Part shown: positions 5,880 to 13,806 of the stretch, piece by piece | How positions within the stretch are numbered: position 1 is the first letter of the stretch | Layout: every line of letters starts with the position of its first letter | DNA from: Candidatus Methanoperedens sp. | GTDB taxonomy: Archaea > Halobacteriota > Methanosarcinia > Methanosarcinales > Methanoperedenaceae | Direction of reading: 5' to 3' | NCBI GenBank assembly: GCA_023249275.1 | Contig: JAHFCV010000019.1 | Location: 1-19,495 of the forward strand | DNA: 19,495 nucleotides | The notes under the pieces: model-generated | Database searches by the model: none | The model's input: only the letters and a program-made list of their open reading frames with translations | Told to the model about the DNA's origin: nothing | Made by a program: the position numbers and the translations under genes

Positions 5880-6755
5880 ATGGAACAGCAGGATGCATAC
5901 AAATTACTCGCCGCATTCATGATTTTGATCATGATAATCGTGCCTGTGGCTTATGTGGTAACAAGTTCGAGAAGTGATTTAACGCAACAGACACCCGAGC
6001 AGCAACCGCAGCAGGAAAAATATAATCCTGAATTCTGGGTTGTGAACCAGCCGTTCGATTCTATTTCAGATGCCCTTAATATGACGCCTGCTAATGCGGT
6101 GAGCGCCAGTTATGCGGATATCGATAGCATGACGCCGCAGATGATACAGTGGACAAAAACAACGCTGCCAGTAAATGATGTGGACACCCTTTACAAATCA
6201 AATACTACAAAATTGTATTATGCAAGCTTGCCACGTTTCCAGCAGGGAGCCCCGAACTTCCTTCTGCTAAGTACGATGTTCCCTGAGAGAAATGATTTTG
6301 AATATATGGTCTTACCCGACACGTATCCACCCATCCTCAGAAGGCAGGATACAGGCGCCATAAACATAATGGGAAACCCTATCATTTATACGAATGATAA
6401 AACAGCGAGAGATGTTCTTGAAATCTTATACAGCCAGAACAAAACTGCCACTGGTTATGACCGGTTTGAAAGTCTGCTCAACAAAGTAGATGCAGCGCCC
6501 TTCCAGGAAATCAATTCAAATGTGAGTTTCGCAAAACAGTTTTATATGGGTGTCAGAGAAACGAACGGAAGTTACGAAAGGACAACTGTTTATCTGAATT
6601 TAAACTCAAGCGCCCTGAAAAAGCTCAACCAGTTAAAAGCCAATAGCACGCAAAAAGGTTTTACGAATTATTACTTAAACACAAGTGGAAATTATACTAC
6701 AGTTAAAATAAGTTCACCAGATATGTTAAAAGTGTTGAATGAAGAGTTTTCTTAA
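5880..6755 (+). CDS. Membrane-anchored extracytoplasmic protein, unknown function (291 aa)
   Basis: I do not recognise this family. The N-terminus has one hydrophobic segment (about residues 8-28, LLAAFMILIMIIVPVAYVVT) followed by a Gln/Pro-rich linker (QQTPEQQPQQ) and a large polar domain that is likely outside the cell. That domain has many N-glycosylation sequons (for example NMT, NTT, NKT, NVS, NGS, NSS, NST, NTS, NYT), which fits an archaeal surface protein. The start at 5880 is chosen because AGGGGGA ends just before this ATG and the hydrophobic segment follows at once; the frame continues to 5856. It is divergent from the trp operon and shares its control region, then precedes the ribosomal gene cluster with its own promoter in between. 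Confidence 0.8.
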   Translation: MEQQDAYKLLAAFMILIMIIVPVAYVVTSSRSDLTQQTPEQQPQQEKYNPEFWVVNQPFDSISDALNMTPANAVSASYADIDSMTPQMIQWTKTTLPVNDVDTLYKSNTTKLYYASLPRFQQGAPNFLLLSTMFPERNDFEYMVLPDTYPPILRRQDTGAINIMGNPIIYTNDKTARDVLEILYSQNKTATGYDRFESLLNKVDAAPFQEINSNVSFAKQFYMGVRETNGSYERTTVYLNLNSSALKKLNQLKANSTQKGFTNYYLNTSGNYTTVKISSPDMLKVLNEEFS

Positions 6756-6760
6756 GCGCA

Positions 6761-6770
6761 AAATATATAC
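6761..6770 (+). promoter_or_regulatory. TATA box for the L7Ae cluster
   Basis: AAATATATAC follows an A-rich stretch, about 80 bp before the L7Ae ATG. A start near 6795 would leave a leader of about 50 nt carrying the GAAGGAG box. Confidence 0.4.
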
Positions 6771-6847
6771 CCATTGAGGCTGTAGAGAAGCCGATACTTT
6801 TAATCAAATGAATGATGAAGGACTAAAATCCTGAAGGAGTAATTAAT

Positions 6848-7216
6848 ATGGCACAAACGTATATCAAATTTGAAGTTCCCGCAGAGTTATCCAACAAAGC
6901 ATTAGAAGCTCTTGAGATGGCACGGGATACAGGAAAGATTAAAAAAGGAACAAACGAAGCTACAAAAGCAATCGAACGCGGTATTGCAAAGCTTGTAGTA
7001 ATAGGCGAGGATGTAAATCCTCCTGAAATTGTAATGCACCTCCCTGCGCTCTGCGAGGAAAAGAATACCCCTTATATATATGTCAAAAAACAGGTAGAAC
7101 TCGGAGCAGCCTGCGGATTAAGCGTGGGCAGCGGCGCAGCGGCAATTGTTGAACCCGGAAAAGGCAAAGAATTAGTTGAAGAAGTGGCGCAGAAAGTCCA
7201 GACATTGAAGAAGTGA
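6848..7216 (+). CDS. rpl7ae: Ribosomal protein L7Ae
   Basis: L7Ae binds kink-turn RNA. In archaea it serves in the large ribosomal subunit, in box C/D and H/ACA RNPs and in RNase P. The product has 122 residues, the usual archaeal length. Typical segments are GTNEATKAIERGIAKLVVIG (RNA-binding), EDVNPPEIVMHLPALCEEKN and IYVKKQVELGAACG. GGAG stands 8 nt before the ATG. It is followed 4 bp later by S28e, so the two are surely co-transcribed. Confidence 0.97.
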   Translation: MAQTYIKFEVPAELSNKALEALEMARDTGKIKKGTNEATKAIERGIAKLVVIGEDVNPPEIVMHLPALCEEKNTPYIYVKKQVELGAACGLSVGSGAAAIVEPGKGKELVEEVAQKVQTLKK

Positions 7217-7220
7217 TATA

Positions 7221-7436
7221 ATGGCAGATGAAGACGCGGGATTTCCTGCCGAAATAGTTGAAATCGTCGGCAAAACAGGCATGCATGGGGAAGCTATGCA
7301 GATACAATGCAGGGTACTGGACGGCAGGGATAAAGGCAGGATTATCACCCGGAATGTGGTCGGACCTGTTAAACTCGGTGATATACTGATACTTCTTGAA
7401 ACATCAAGAGAAGCAAAGAAATTAATGGGACGTTGA
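7221..7436 (+). CDS. rps28e: Ribosomal protein S28e
   Basis: A small-subunit protein of archaea and eukaryotes, 71 residues, full length. It shows the family core EIVGKTGMHGEAMQIQCRVL, then GRIITRNVVGPVKLGDIL and the LETSREAKKL ending (OB-fold). It lies 4 bp from both L7Ae and L24e, in the conserved archaeal order L7Ae-S28e-L24e-Ndk-aIF5B. Confidence 0.97.
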   Translation: MADEDAGFPAEIVEIVGKTGMHGEAMQIQCRVLDGRDKGRIITRNVVGPVKLGDILILLETSREAKKLMGR

Positions 7437-7440
7437 AATC

Positions 7441-7635
7441 ATGGAAAAAAAGAAATGCTCTTTCTGTGGTGGCGCAATAGAACCCGGCACAGGTAAACTG
7501 TACGCCAAGAAAGACGGGACAGTATATTATTTTTGTTCATCCAAATGCCAGGGTAATTTAGACCTCGGCAGGATTCCCCGCAAAGTCAGGTGGACTGAGG
7601 CTGGACGTAAAGCAAGAGGAAAAACAGCAGCGTAA
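7441..7635 (+). CDS. rpl24e: Ribosomal protein L24e (zinc-binding)
   Basis: A large-subunit protein of 64 residues. The treble-clef zinc site is complete: Cys6, Cys9, Cys32 and Cys36, with KCSFCGGAIEPGTGK and YYFCSSKCQ. It then has the basic tail RIPRKVRWTEAGRK typical of L24e. The start 4 bp after S28e and the family N-terminus agree. Confidence 0.96.
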   Translation: MEKKKCSFCGGAIEPGTGKLYAKKDGTVYYFCSSKCQGNLDLGRIPRKVRWTEAGRKARGKTAA

Positions 7636-7646
7636 AAGGTGAGACT

Positions 7647-8096
7647 GTGGAACGCACCTACGTGATGGTAAAACCCGACGGCGTGCAGCGAGGGCTGGTC
7701 GGCGAGGTTATCGGGAGAATAGAGCGGCGCGGACTTAAAATAATGGCTCTGCGCATGAATACGATTTCCCCGGATTCTGCAAAGAAACACTATGCTGAGC
7801 ATGCCCAGAAACCTTTTTTTAATTCACTGGTCAGTTTTATTACATCAGGACCGTCTGTCTCAATGGTTGTTGAAGGTAAAAACGCAATCTCTGTGATGCG
7901 CGCAATAAACGGGGCTACTAATCCAGTAAATGCAGCCACAGGTTCAATACGCGGGGATTTGGCACTCGATACAGGGCGCAACATCGTCCATGCCAGTGAT
8001 TCCCTCGAATCTGCAAAAAGGGAAATAAGCATCCATTTCAAGGATGCCGAGATAACGGGATATTCGAGAGTGGATGAAGCCTGGCTGTACGAGTGA
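7647..8096 (+). CDS. ndk: Nucleoside diphosphate kinase, Ndk
   Basis: Ndk exchanges the gamma phosphate between nucleoside triphosphates and diphosphates through a phosphohistidine. It has 149 residues. The active-site set is complete: Lys9 in VMVKPDGVQRGLVGE, Tyr49, Arg85, Arg102, Asn112 and the phosphorylated His115 in NIVHASDS. The start is GTG at 7647, supported by GGTGA 5 nt upstream and the usual ERTYVMVKPD N-terminus. It lies 11 bp after L24e in the translation cluster, where it may help supply GTP. Confidence 0.97.
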   Translation: MERTYVMVKPDGVQRGLVGEVIGRIERRGLKIMALRMNTISPDSAKKHYAEHAQKPFFNSLVSFITSGPSVSMVVEGKNAISVMRAINGATNPVNAATGSIRGDLALDTGRNIVHASDSLESAKREISIHFKDAEITGYSRVDEAWLYE

Positions 8097-8238
8097 GATA
8101 TTAATTGTGTACTTTTTTATATAATATTTCATATTTTCGGTTAAGAATAACATCATCCATCTAATCAATTGTAATCATCCCACGAACCTCTGAAGTACGT
8201 GGATAAATAATAATATAGCATAACATAATGTAGTGGGT

Positions 8239-10002
8239 ATGGCACAGAATCTTCGCACCCCCATCGTATGCGTGATGGGGCATGTGGACCACGGAAAGAC
8301 CTCGCTCCTTGACAGGATAAGAGGCACAACAATAGCCGAGCGTGAAGCTGGTCTGATTACCCAGCATATAGGCGCAACAGAAGTGCCGCTCGATGTTGTC
8401 AGGCGTGTATGCGGGGATATTTTTAAAGGTGATACAAAAGTGCCGGGGCTGCTTTTTATCGATACTCCGGGACACAGGGCGTTTACCACGCTTCGGGCAA
8501 GAGGCGGAGCGCTTGCTGACCTTGCCGTGCTTGTTGTGGATATGAACGAAGGATTCCAGCCGCAAACAGTGGAAGCAATTGAGATTCTTAAACGATTTAA
8601 AACCCCGTTTATCGTGGCAGCAAATAAGATGGACAAAATCCCGGGCTGGAATCCGCATCCAGGTCAGCCTTTCATATTATCCTATCCAGAACAGTCTGAG
8701 CGTGTGAAGGTGGCTCTTGATGAAAAAATATACGTAATTATAGGCAAACTCTATGAAATGGGATTCAGCTCCGACAGGTATGACCGGGTGCGCGATTTCC
8801 AGAAAAATGTAGGCGTTGTGCCTGTAAGCGCAAGGACGGGGGAAGGCATACCCGACCTGCTCATGATATTGATGGGGCTTGCCCAGAAGTTCCTTGAAAA
8901 AGACCTGGAGTACAGGGCAGTCGGACCTGGTATAGGGACAGTTCTTGAAGTGAAGGAAGAAGTGGGTCTTGGCACTACTCTTGACGTGATACTATATGAC
9001 GGGGAGCTAAACGTTGGAGATACTATTGTGGTGGGAAGCAGGGGGGCTCCTATTATCACGAAAATACGCGCTCTTTTGAAACCGCGCCCGCTTTCCGAGA
9101 TACGCTCGGAAGAAAAATTCAAGCAGGTAAAGAAAGTAGTGGCTGCATCAGGTATTAAAATCGCCGCGCCTGGTCTTGAAGGCGCGCTTTCCGGCTCTCA
9201 GATACGTGTTGCGGCTGGCGATATCGATGAAGTTGCGGCGGCGATAAAATCCGAGATAGATGCGGTGCGGATTGAAACCGAGTCAAACGGGATACTGATT
9301 AAAGCCGATACCATAGGCTCACTTGAAGCTCTTGTAAACGAGTTGAAGAAAGAAAGTATTCCGATACGTAAGGCTGATATTGGGGATATTTCAAAACGCG
9401 ATGTTTCAGAAGTAAAAACCATAAAAGACCCGCTTTTTTCTGCAATCTTAGGATTTGATGTGGATATCCTGCCTGACGCTAAAGAAGAACTTTTTGGTTC
9501 TGATATTAAAGTTTTCACAAACAATGTCATCTACAGGCTTATCGAGGATTACAAGAAATGGGTTGTAGAACAAAAACAGCTTTTTGAGAAAAAACGCTAT
9601 GAAACTATTATAAAACCTGGCAGGTTTATCATTTTACCCGACTGCACGTTCAGGCAGAGTAAACCCGCAGTGGTGGGTGTGCGCGTCCTCGGCGGTGTGA
9701 TAAAGACAAACCTGGATGTACTAAAAGACAGTGGCGCGGTTGTAGGAACGATAAAAGGAATCCAGGAAAATAGTGAGAATATAGGCGAGGCTGGTGCAGG
9801 CAAAGAGGTTGCTGTTGCCATAGACGGACCTACTGTGGGTCGCCAGATAAAGGAAGGAGATACGCTGTATATAGATGTGCCTGAAAAACATGCAAAAATA
9901 GCAGAACAGGAGCTTTTCGAGGCTATGAAAATCGAGGACAAGGAATCGCTTATGGCATATATGGAGATTAAGCGGCGAGGAAATCCTTTCTGGGGAAAAT
10001 GA
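8239..10002 (+). CDS. infB: Translation initiation factor aIF5B (IF-2 homologue)
   Basis: This GTPase promotes subunit joining and initiator-tRNA placement. It has about 587 residues, typical of archaeal aIF5B without the long eukaryotic N-terminal extension. The G domain motifs are GHVDHGKT at 14-21, DTPGH at 75-79 and NKMD at 129-132, followed by a SAR motif in VPVSARTGEG. After this come the beta-barrel domain II (GPGIGTVLEVKEEVGLGTTLDVILYDGELNVGD), domain III and C-terminal domain IV (GRFIILPDCTFRQSKPAVVGVRV). No intein is present. The start is ATG 8239 or GTG 8233; neither has a strong ribosome binding site, so a leaderless or short-leader message is possible. Confidence 0.97.
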   Translation: MAQNLRTPIVCVMGHVDHGKTSLLDRIRGTTIAEREAGLITQHIGATEVPLDVVRRVCGDIFKGDTKVPGLLFIDTPGHRAFTTLRARGGALADLAVLVVDMNEGFQPQTVEAIEILKRFKTPFIVAANKMDKIPGWNPHPGQPFILSYPEQSERVKVALDEKIYVIIGKLYEMGFSSDRYDRVRDFQKNVGVVPVSARTGEGIPDLLMILMGLAQKFLEKDLEYRAVGPGIGTVLEVKEEVGLGTTLDVILYDGELNVGDTIVVGSRGAPIITKIRALLKPRPLSEIRSEEKFKQVKKVVAASGIKIAAPGLEGALSGSQIRVAAGDIDEVAAAIKSEIDAVRIETESNGILIKADTIGSLEALVNELKKESIPIRKADIGDISKRDVSEVKTIKDPLFSAILGFDVDILPDAKEELFGSDIKVFTNNVIYRLIEDYKKWVVEQKQLFEKKRYETIIKPGRFIILPDCTFRQSKPAVVGVRVLGGVIKTNLDVLKDSGAVVGTIKGIQENSENIGEAGAGKEVAVAIDGPTVGRQIKEGDTLYIDVPEKHAKIAEQELFEAMKIEDKESLMAYMEIKRRGNPFWGK

Positions 10003-10049
10003 ATTAAGTTGAGATTTTTCCCACTATGATGATAATGATAGAAAAAGAA

Positions 10050-10057
10050 TTATATAA
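10050..10057 (+). promoter_or_regulatory. TATA box for the tail-anchored protein gene
   Basis: TTATATAA about 36-43 bp before the ATG at 10093, followed by a GAGGGT box. Confidence 0.4.
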
Positions 10058-10092
10058 TAGTAATAACAATCTATAATATACGAGGGTACACC

Positions 10093-10449
10093 ATGTCAAT
10101 ACTAGATGTAACTGAGGATCAAATTTTCCATACCCTGGGTAAGGGAAGAGATCCGAATTTCAAGCCAATAGAGAAGGTAAGACCAGTAATAGTCAAACCA
10201 AAGAAAACGTATACGTTCAACAATATCAAAACTACGCACACAAAAACCGCACAGCCAGCACAGGCAGTAGTTCAACCTGTGGTAACTATCCCATCACCGC
10301 AAGTCGATGACCCGGTGAAGAAACTCACAGAGGATTTGAACGAATTGAACAACCGCGTTGCAGGTATCCAGAAAATGGTAAAGTGGTACATAGTGCCGCA
10401 GTTTATTGTTGTTCTGGTTTTAGTCCTGGCGTTTGTAGTAAAAAGTTAA
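10093..10449 (+). CDS. Tail-anchored small membrane protein, unknown (118 aa)
   Basis: I do not recognise a family. The sequence shows an acidic start (SILDVTEDQIFHTLGKGRD), a Lys/Pro-rich middle (KPKKTYTF, Pro/Gln/Val-rich 53-75), a short heptad-like helix (about 76-96, VKKLTEDLNELNNRVAGIQKM) that may pair as a coiled coil, and one C-terminal hydrophobic helix (about 101-116, IVPQFIVVLVLVLAFVV) ending in KS. This is the layout of a protein anchored by its tail with the bulk in the cytoplasm. It has its own TATA box and a GAGGGT box, so it is not simply part of the aIF5B transcript. Confidence 0.75.
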   Translation: MSILDVTEDQIFHTLGKGRDPNFKPIEKVRPVIVKPKKTYTFNNIKTTHTKTAQPAQAVVQPVVTIPSPQVDDPVKKLTEDLNELNNRVAGIQKMVKWYIVPQFIVVLVLVLAFVVKS

Positions 10450-10490
10450 TTTTTCATTTTTTGAAAAGTCAATATTTTTATATTTTATAG
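10450..10490 (+). terminator. T-rich stretch after 10449
   Basis: Several T-runs (ATTTTTCATTTTTTG, TATTTTTATATTTTATAG) follow the gene directly and could end transcription. The second part also carries a TATA-like TTTTATA that may serve apgM. Confidence 0.35.
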
Positions 10491-10548
10491 TTCCAGAATT
10501 TTCAACTAACCGATATTTTCATGTATTAACCCCTCTTTAGTGGGCGGT

Positions 10549-11724
10549 ATGAAATACATCGTCCTCGTAGGAGACGGGATGGCTGATTATCCCATTCCTG
10601 AGCTTGGCAACCTCACGCCGCTTGCGGCTGCCAATATCCCTAATATGGATTTTATAGCAAAGCATGGAAAATGCGGTGTTGCAAAAACCGTGCCCGATAA
10701 TATGCCAGCCGGCAGCGACGTGGCAAATCTTTCTATCATGGGTTACAACCCATCACAATATTATTCAGGGCGCGGTCCTCTTGAAGCAGCAAGCATGGGG
10801 GTAGCCCTTGAAAAAGACGATATCGCTTTCCGGTGCAATCTTATTACGGAGAAGGACGGGACAATCGCCGATTACAGCGCGGGTCATATTTTAAGTGAAG
10901 AAGCGCGTATCCTGATAGAAGCTGTGGATGCCGAACTCGGTAACGCATGTAAATTCCACGCCGGGGTAAGCTACAGGCATTTACTGGTGATGAAACACGG
11001 GGAATATGCGCAATGTACGCCTCCTCACGACGTTACGGGACAATCCGTGGAAGATTGCCTGCCCAGAGGTGAAGACTCAGGGTTATTGATTGATCTTATC
11101 AGGACATCAAAACCCATTCTCGATAAACATGAAATTAACATCAAGAGAAGAAAAAACGGGAAGAACACAGCCAACCTTATCTGGCCTTGGGGTCAGGGTA
11201 AGGCGCCTGCCATGCCCCTTTTCAACGATTTATTCGGTGTTTCGGGTTCGATTATCTCGGCTGTGGATTTGCTAAAAGGCATTGGAAAGTATGCCGGTCT
11301 TGATGTCATAGATGTGCCGGGAGCTACCGGATACCTGGACACGAACTTCTCGGGTAAAGCTGCATATGCGCTTAAATCATTGGAAACCCATGACTTCGTG
11401 CTCGTCCATGTGGAGGCGCCTGATGAAGCTGGGCACATGGGAAATCTTGAAGCCAAAATAAAGGCGATTGAGGATTTTGATGAGAAAGTGGTGGGAGGTA
11501 TGCTGAACGAGCTTGGCGGGTTTGGGGATTTCCGGGTTATGGTGCTGCCTGACCACCCCACGCCAATATCTGTGAGAACGCATACAAGGGAACCCGTTCC
11601 TTTCGCGATATATTCTTCGACAGAAAGCGCGGATTATGTGGACAGGTTTGACGAGCTTGCGGCAAGAGAAGGTGTTTTCGGGCTTGTGGAAGGTCACAGG
11701 TTGATGAATTTGCTCATTAAGTAA
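10549..11724 (+). CDS. apgM: 2,3-bisphosphoglycerate-independent phosphoglycerate mutase, archaeal type (ApgM)
   Basis: ApgM interconverts 3- and 2-phosphoglycerate in glycolysis/gluconeogenesis without a bisphosphate cofactor. It belongs to the alkaline phosphatase superfamily. The product has 391 residues, normal for the family. Visible are YIVLVGDGMADYPI (metal-binding Asp9), the likely nucleophile Ser56 in MPAGSDVANLSIMGY, GRGPLEAASMG, FRCNLIT, VEAPDEAGHMGN and LPDHPTPISVRTHTREPVPF (metal-binding Asp/His). The ATG at 10549 is chosen because the family starts MKYI; a GTG three codons earlier (10540) is possible. A homologous bacterial group has been linked to homoserine phosphorylation, but the archaeal context favours the mutase. 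Confidence 0.93.
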   Translation: MKYIVLVGDGMADYPIPELGNLTPLAAANIPNMDFIAKHGKCGVAKTVPDNMPAGSDVANLSIMGYNPSQYYSGRGPLEAASMGVALEKDDIAFRCNLITEKDGTIADYSAGHILSEEARILIEAVDAELGNACKFHAGVSYRHLLVMKHGEYAQCTPPHDVTGQSVEDCLPRGEDSGLLIDLIRTSKPILDKHEINIKRRKNGKNTANLIWPWGQGKAPAMPLFNDLFGVSGSIISAVDLLKGIGKYAGLDVIDVPGATGYLDTNFSGKAAYALKSLETHDFVLVHVEAPDEAGHMGNLEAKIKAIEDFDEKVVGGMLNELGGFGDFRVMVLPDHPTPISVRTHTREPVPFAIYSSTESADYVDRFDELAAREGVFGLVEGHRLMNLLIK

Positions 11725-11747
11725 GGTGTTGAAGGGAGAACAAAAAT

Positions 11748-12005
11748 ATGTACTGGTATTTAATAGGAACTGCGGCAGCGCTTCTTACGACTTTCGGGTT
11801 CGTGCCCCAGATTATCAAAATGCGCAGGACAAAATCATCCAGGGATGTTAGCCTTGCCACGCTGTTCCAGTTCAGCGCTGGCGTTATCCTGTGGACACTG
11901 TACGGGTTGCATATAGAGGATGTTATCATTATAGCAGCCAACGTCATAAGTTTTTTAATTCTTTCTATGGCGATTGTTTTTTACTATTATTATAGAGAAA
12001 AATAA
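11748..12005 (+). CDS. SemiSWEET-like (PQ-loop) small transporter
   Basis: The 85-residue product is one three-helix bundle of the SWEET/MtN3 family. The helices lie at about 4-22, 38-56 and 58-79, with the proline-glutamine pair of the PQ motif in FGFVPQI (Pro20, Gln21) and a basic loop (KMRRTKSSRD) after it. Bacterial SemiSWEETs of this length form dimers that carry sugars by facilitated diffusion. The substrate here is unknown. AAGGGAG stands 9 nt before the ATG. It follows apgM by 23 bp and may be co-transcribed. Confidence 0.85.
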   Translation: MYWYLIGTAAALLTTFGFVPQIIKMRRTKSSRDVSLATLFQFSAGVILWTLYGLHIEDVIIIAANVISFLILSMAIVFYYYYREK

Positions 12006-12019
12006 ATATCACTGTTTAG

Positions 12020-12027
12020 TTTTTTTT
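12020..12027 (+). terminator. T8 run after the SemiSWEET gene
   Basis: Eight T directly downstream of the gene, before the promoter of pyrD. A likely simple archaeal terminator. Confidence 0.4.
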
Positions 12028-12083
12028 GTTTGCGGAGCACTCATAAAAAAAGCTAAGTATTTACCGCGCATGGATAATCCATA

Positions 12084-12974
12084 ATGCTCTCAATAACCCT
12101 AACAGGCTTAAAGCTCAAAAATCCCCTTATGCTCGCCGCCGGAATCATGGGAACGACAGGCGGCTCCCTGAAAAGAGTAGCCGAAAGCGGAGCCGGCGCA
12201 GTGGTGACAAAATCCATCGGACTTGAACCCAAAAGCGGTCACAGTAACCCCAGCATGGTAGAGGTTGACTGCGGTTATCTTAATGCGATGGGTCTTCCCA
12301 ATCCCTCGTATAAGAATTTCCAGGAGGAGATTGATACAGCAAAAGAGGGGGACGTGCCTGTGATTGCAAGCATCTTCGGCGGCTGCTCTCTTGATTTTTC
12401 AGAAATCGCGAGCGCACTTCGTGCCGATGCATTTGAACTCAATGTAAGCTGCCCGCACGCCCACGGTTACGGCTCTGAAATCGGGACAGACCAGGCTCTT
12501 GTGGAGGATATTACACGGGCTGTCAAAGACGCTGTAAAAGTGCCTGTCTGGGTTAAACTCACGCCCAATGTCACGGATATAAAGAGCATCGGACTGGCGG
12601 CAGAGCACGGCGGGGCTGATGCAGTGGTCGCTATTAATACTATTCGGGGAATGGCTATCGATATCGAAAGTGGATATCCCATACTTGGCAACAAATTCGG
12701 GGGGCTTTCAGGCAGGGCTATTAAGCCTGTGGCGATAAAATGCGTTTACGACCTTTACGAAACCCTGGATATACCTGTAATCGGCGTTGGCGGCATTTCT
12801 GACTGGCGGGACGCTGTGGAGTTCATAATGGCTGGCGCGCAGGCTGTGGAAATCGGTTCAGCAGTGGGGAATAATATTAACATTTTCAATGATATTTCTT
12901 CAGGCATGGAAGCATTTTTGGAAGAAAAGGAATGGACTCTGGATGACATATACGGGGTGGCGCACGAGGTATGA
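12084..12974 (+). CDS. pyrD: Dihydroorotate dehydrogenase, class 1B catalytic subunit, PyrD
   Basis: PyrD oxidises dihydroorotate to orotate with FMN, the fourth step of pyrimidine synthesis. It has 296 residues. Visible are NPLMLAAGIMG, VVTKSIG with the FMN-contacting Lys43, LNAMGLPNP, FELNVSCPHAHGYG with the catalytic Cys123 that marks class 1B, VWVKLTPNVTDI and VIGVGGISDWRDAVEFIMAGA with AVEIGSA (FMN phosphate site). The Cys base and the following pyrK show the heterotetrameric NAD-linked type. No ribosome binding site is seen, so the message may be leaderless. The stop codon TGA overlaps the ATG of a short ORF (ATGA). Confidence 0.96.
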   Translation: MLSITLTGLKLKNPLMLAAGIMGTTGGSLKRVAESGAGAVVTKSIGLEPKSGHSNPSMVEVDCGYLNAMGLPNPSYKNFQEEIDTAKEGDVPVIASIFGGCSLDFSEIASALRADAFELNVSCPHAHGYGSEIGTDQALVEDITRAVKDAVKVPVWVKLTPNVTDIKSIGLAAEHGGADAVVAINTIRGMAIDIESGYPILGNKFGGLSGRAIKPVAIKCVYDLYETLDIPVIGVGGISDWRDAVEFIMAGAQAVEIGSAVGNNINIFNDISSGMEAFLEEKEWTLDDIYGVAHEV

Positions 12975-13046
12975 AAAACTTTAGGAAAGTTTTATCAAAA
13001 ACCGTCGCGCCTGTTTATGGGCGCAAGGGGCGTAACCCTTTATGAA
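12970..13046 (+). repeat. Leader repeat, short copy (between pyrD and pyrK)
   Basis: 77 bp, nearly the whole pyrD-pyrK spacer, identical to the outer parts of the element before trpD. It begins with the AAACTTTAGGAAAGTTT hairpin (7-bp arms), continues through ACCGTCGCGCC, and ends GGCGTAACCCTTTATGAAA. Compared with the trpD copy it lacks about 79 bp, as if recombination between two GTTTAT repeats had removed them (or an insertion had added them there). Confidence 0.85.
12971..13045 (+). CDS. Putative 24-aa coupling ORF between pyrD and pyrK
   Basis: MKNFRKVLSKTVAPVY continues GRKGRNPL and stops. Its ATG overlaps the pyrD TGA, and its TGA overlaps the pyrK ATG, both as ATGA. A ribosome could thus pass from pyrD through this frame to pyrK without release. 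The frame is the same as in the trp leader, which shares the DNA. It may be only a by-product of the repeat. Confidence 0.3.
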   Translation: MKNFRKVLSKTVAPVYGRKGRNPL

Positions 13047-13788
13047 ACCGGTTAATGCAGTAATTACAAAAATCGTGGATGAGACCCCTACAATCAGGAC
13101 TTTTTATTTTGATACCTCTTTTGAACCTGTTCCGGGGCAGTTCGTGATGGTCTGGATTCGGGGCGTTGATGAGATTCCCATGGCGCTTTCTTACGATAAC
13201 GCGATAACAGTCCAGAAAGTGGGACATGCAACATCGGCGCTTTTTGAACTTGAGGAGGGTGACTCTGTCGGCATCAGGGGACCTTTTGGCAATGGATTTG
13301 ACGTAAAGAAAGGGCATATCGTGCTTGTCACAGGCGGGTTGGGCGCGGCTCCCCTTGCGCCGCTGGCAGAAAAAGCAGGCGCATCAGGAATAAAAGTCAC
13401 AACGCTGCTGGGCGCAAAGACAAAAGATGAATTGCTGTTCAGGGAACGTTTTGAGGCTGTCGGCGAGGTGCGGGTTGCCACGGATGACGGCTCTATCGGG
13501 AAACACGGGTATGTGACGCAGTTGCTTGAAGATGCAAAAAATTACAGCCAGCTCTACTGCTGCGGTCCTGAGATTATGATGAAAAAAGTGCTCGATAAGG
13601 TTGTTCCCTCGAAGGCGCAGTTTAGCCTGCACAGGTATATCAAATGCGGCATCGGGATTTGCGGGGCGTGTTGTGTGGATGGGCTGAGGGTTTGTAAAGA
13701 TGGTCCTGTGTTTTCAGGGGATATTTTGAAGAGGACAGAGTTCGGGGTTTACAGGAGGAACGAGTGCGGGGAGAGAATTAAAGTGTGA
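13042..13788 (+). CDS. pyrK: Dihydroorotate dehydrogenase electron transfer subunit, PyrK
   Basis: PyrK passes electrons from PyrD's FMN through FAD and a [2Fe-2S] cluster to NAD. It has 248 residues. The FAD-binding barrel shows FVMVWIRGVDEIPMALS (the R-x-x-S/T type FAD site in relaxed form) and GPFGNGF. The NAD domain shows VLVTGGLGAAPLAPLAE and YCCGPEIMMKKV. The iron-sulfur cysteines are Cys202, Cys207, Cys210 (Cys211 next to it) and Cys218 in YIKCGIGICGACCVDG. No Shine-Dalgarno is seen at its ATG; translation may be coupled to the short ORF that ends in ATGA there. It ends 18 bp from the convergent TcmP-like gene. Confidence 0.95.
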   Translation: MKPVNAVITKIVDETPTIRTFYFDTSFEPVPGQFVMVWIRGVDEIPMALSYDNAITVQKVGHATSALFELEEGDSVGIRGPFGNGFDVKKGHIVLVTGGLGAAPLAPLAEKAGASGIKVTTLLGAKTKDELLFRERFEAVGEVRVATDDGSIGKHGYVTQLLEDAKNYSQLYCCGPEIMMKKVLDKVVPSKAQFSLHRYIKCGIGICGACCVDGLRVCKDGPVFSGDILKRTEFGVYRRNECGERIKV

Positions 13789-13806
13789 TAGATTAGGAAT
13801 TATGAT

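Noticed and set aside
8233..8241. Shared start pattern TAGTGGG..GTATG before aIF5B and apgM (10539-10551) as a regulatory motif
   Set aside because: Only two cases, short, and it may simply reflect upstream GTG codons; too weak to claim.
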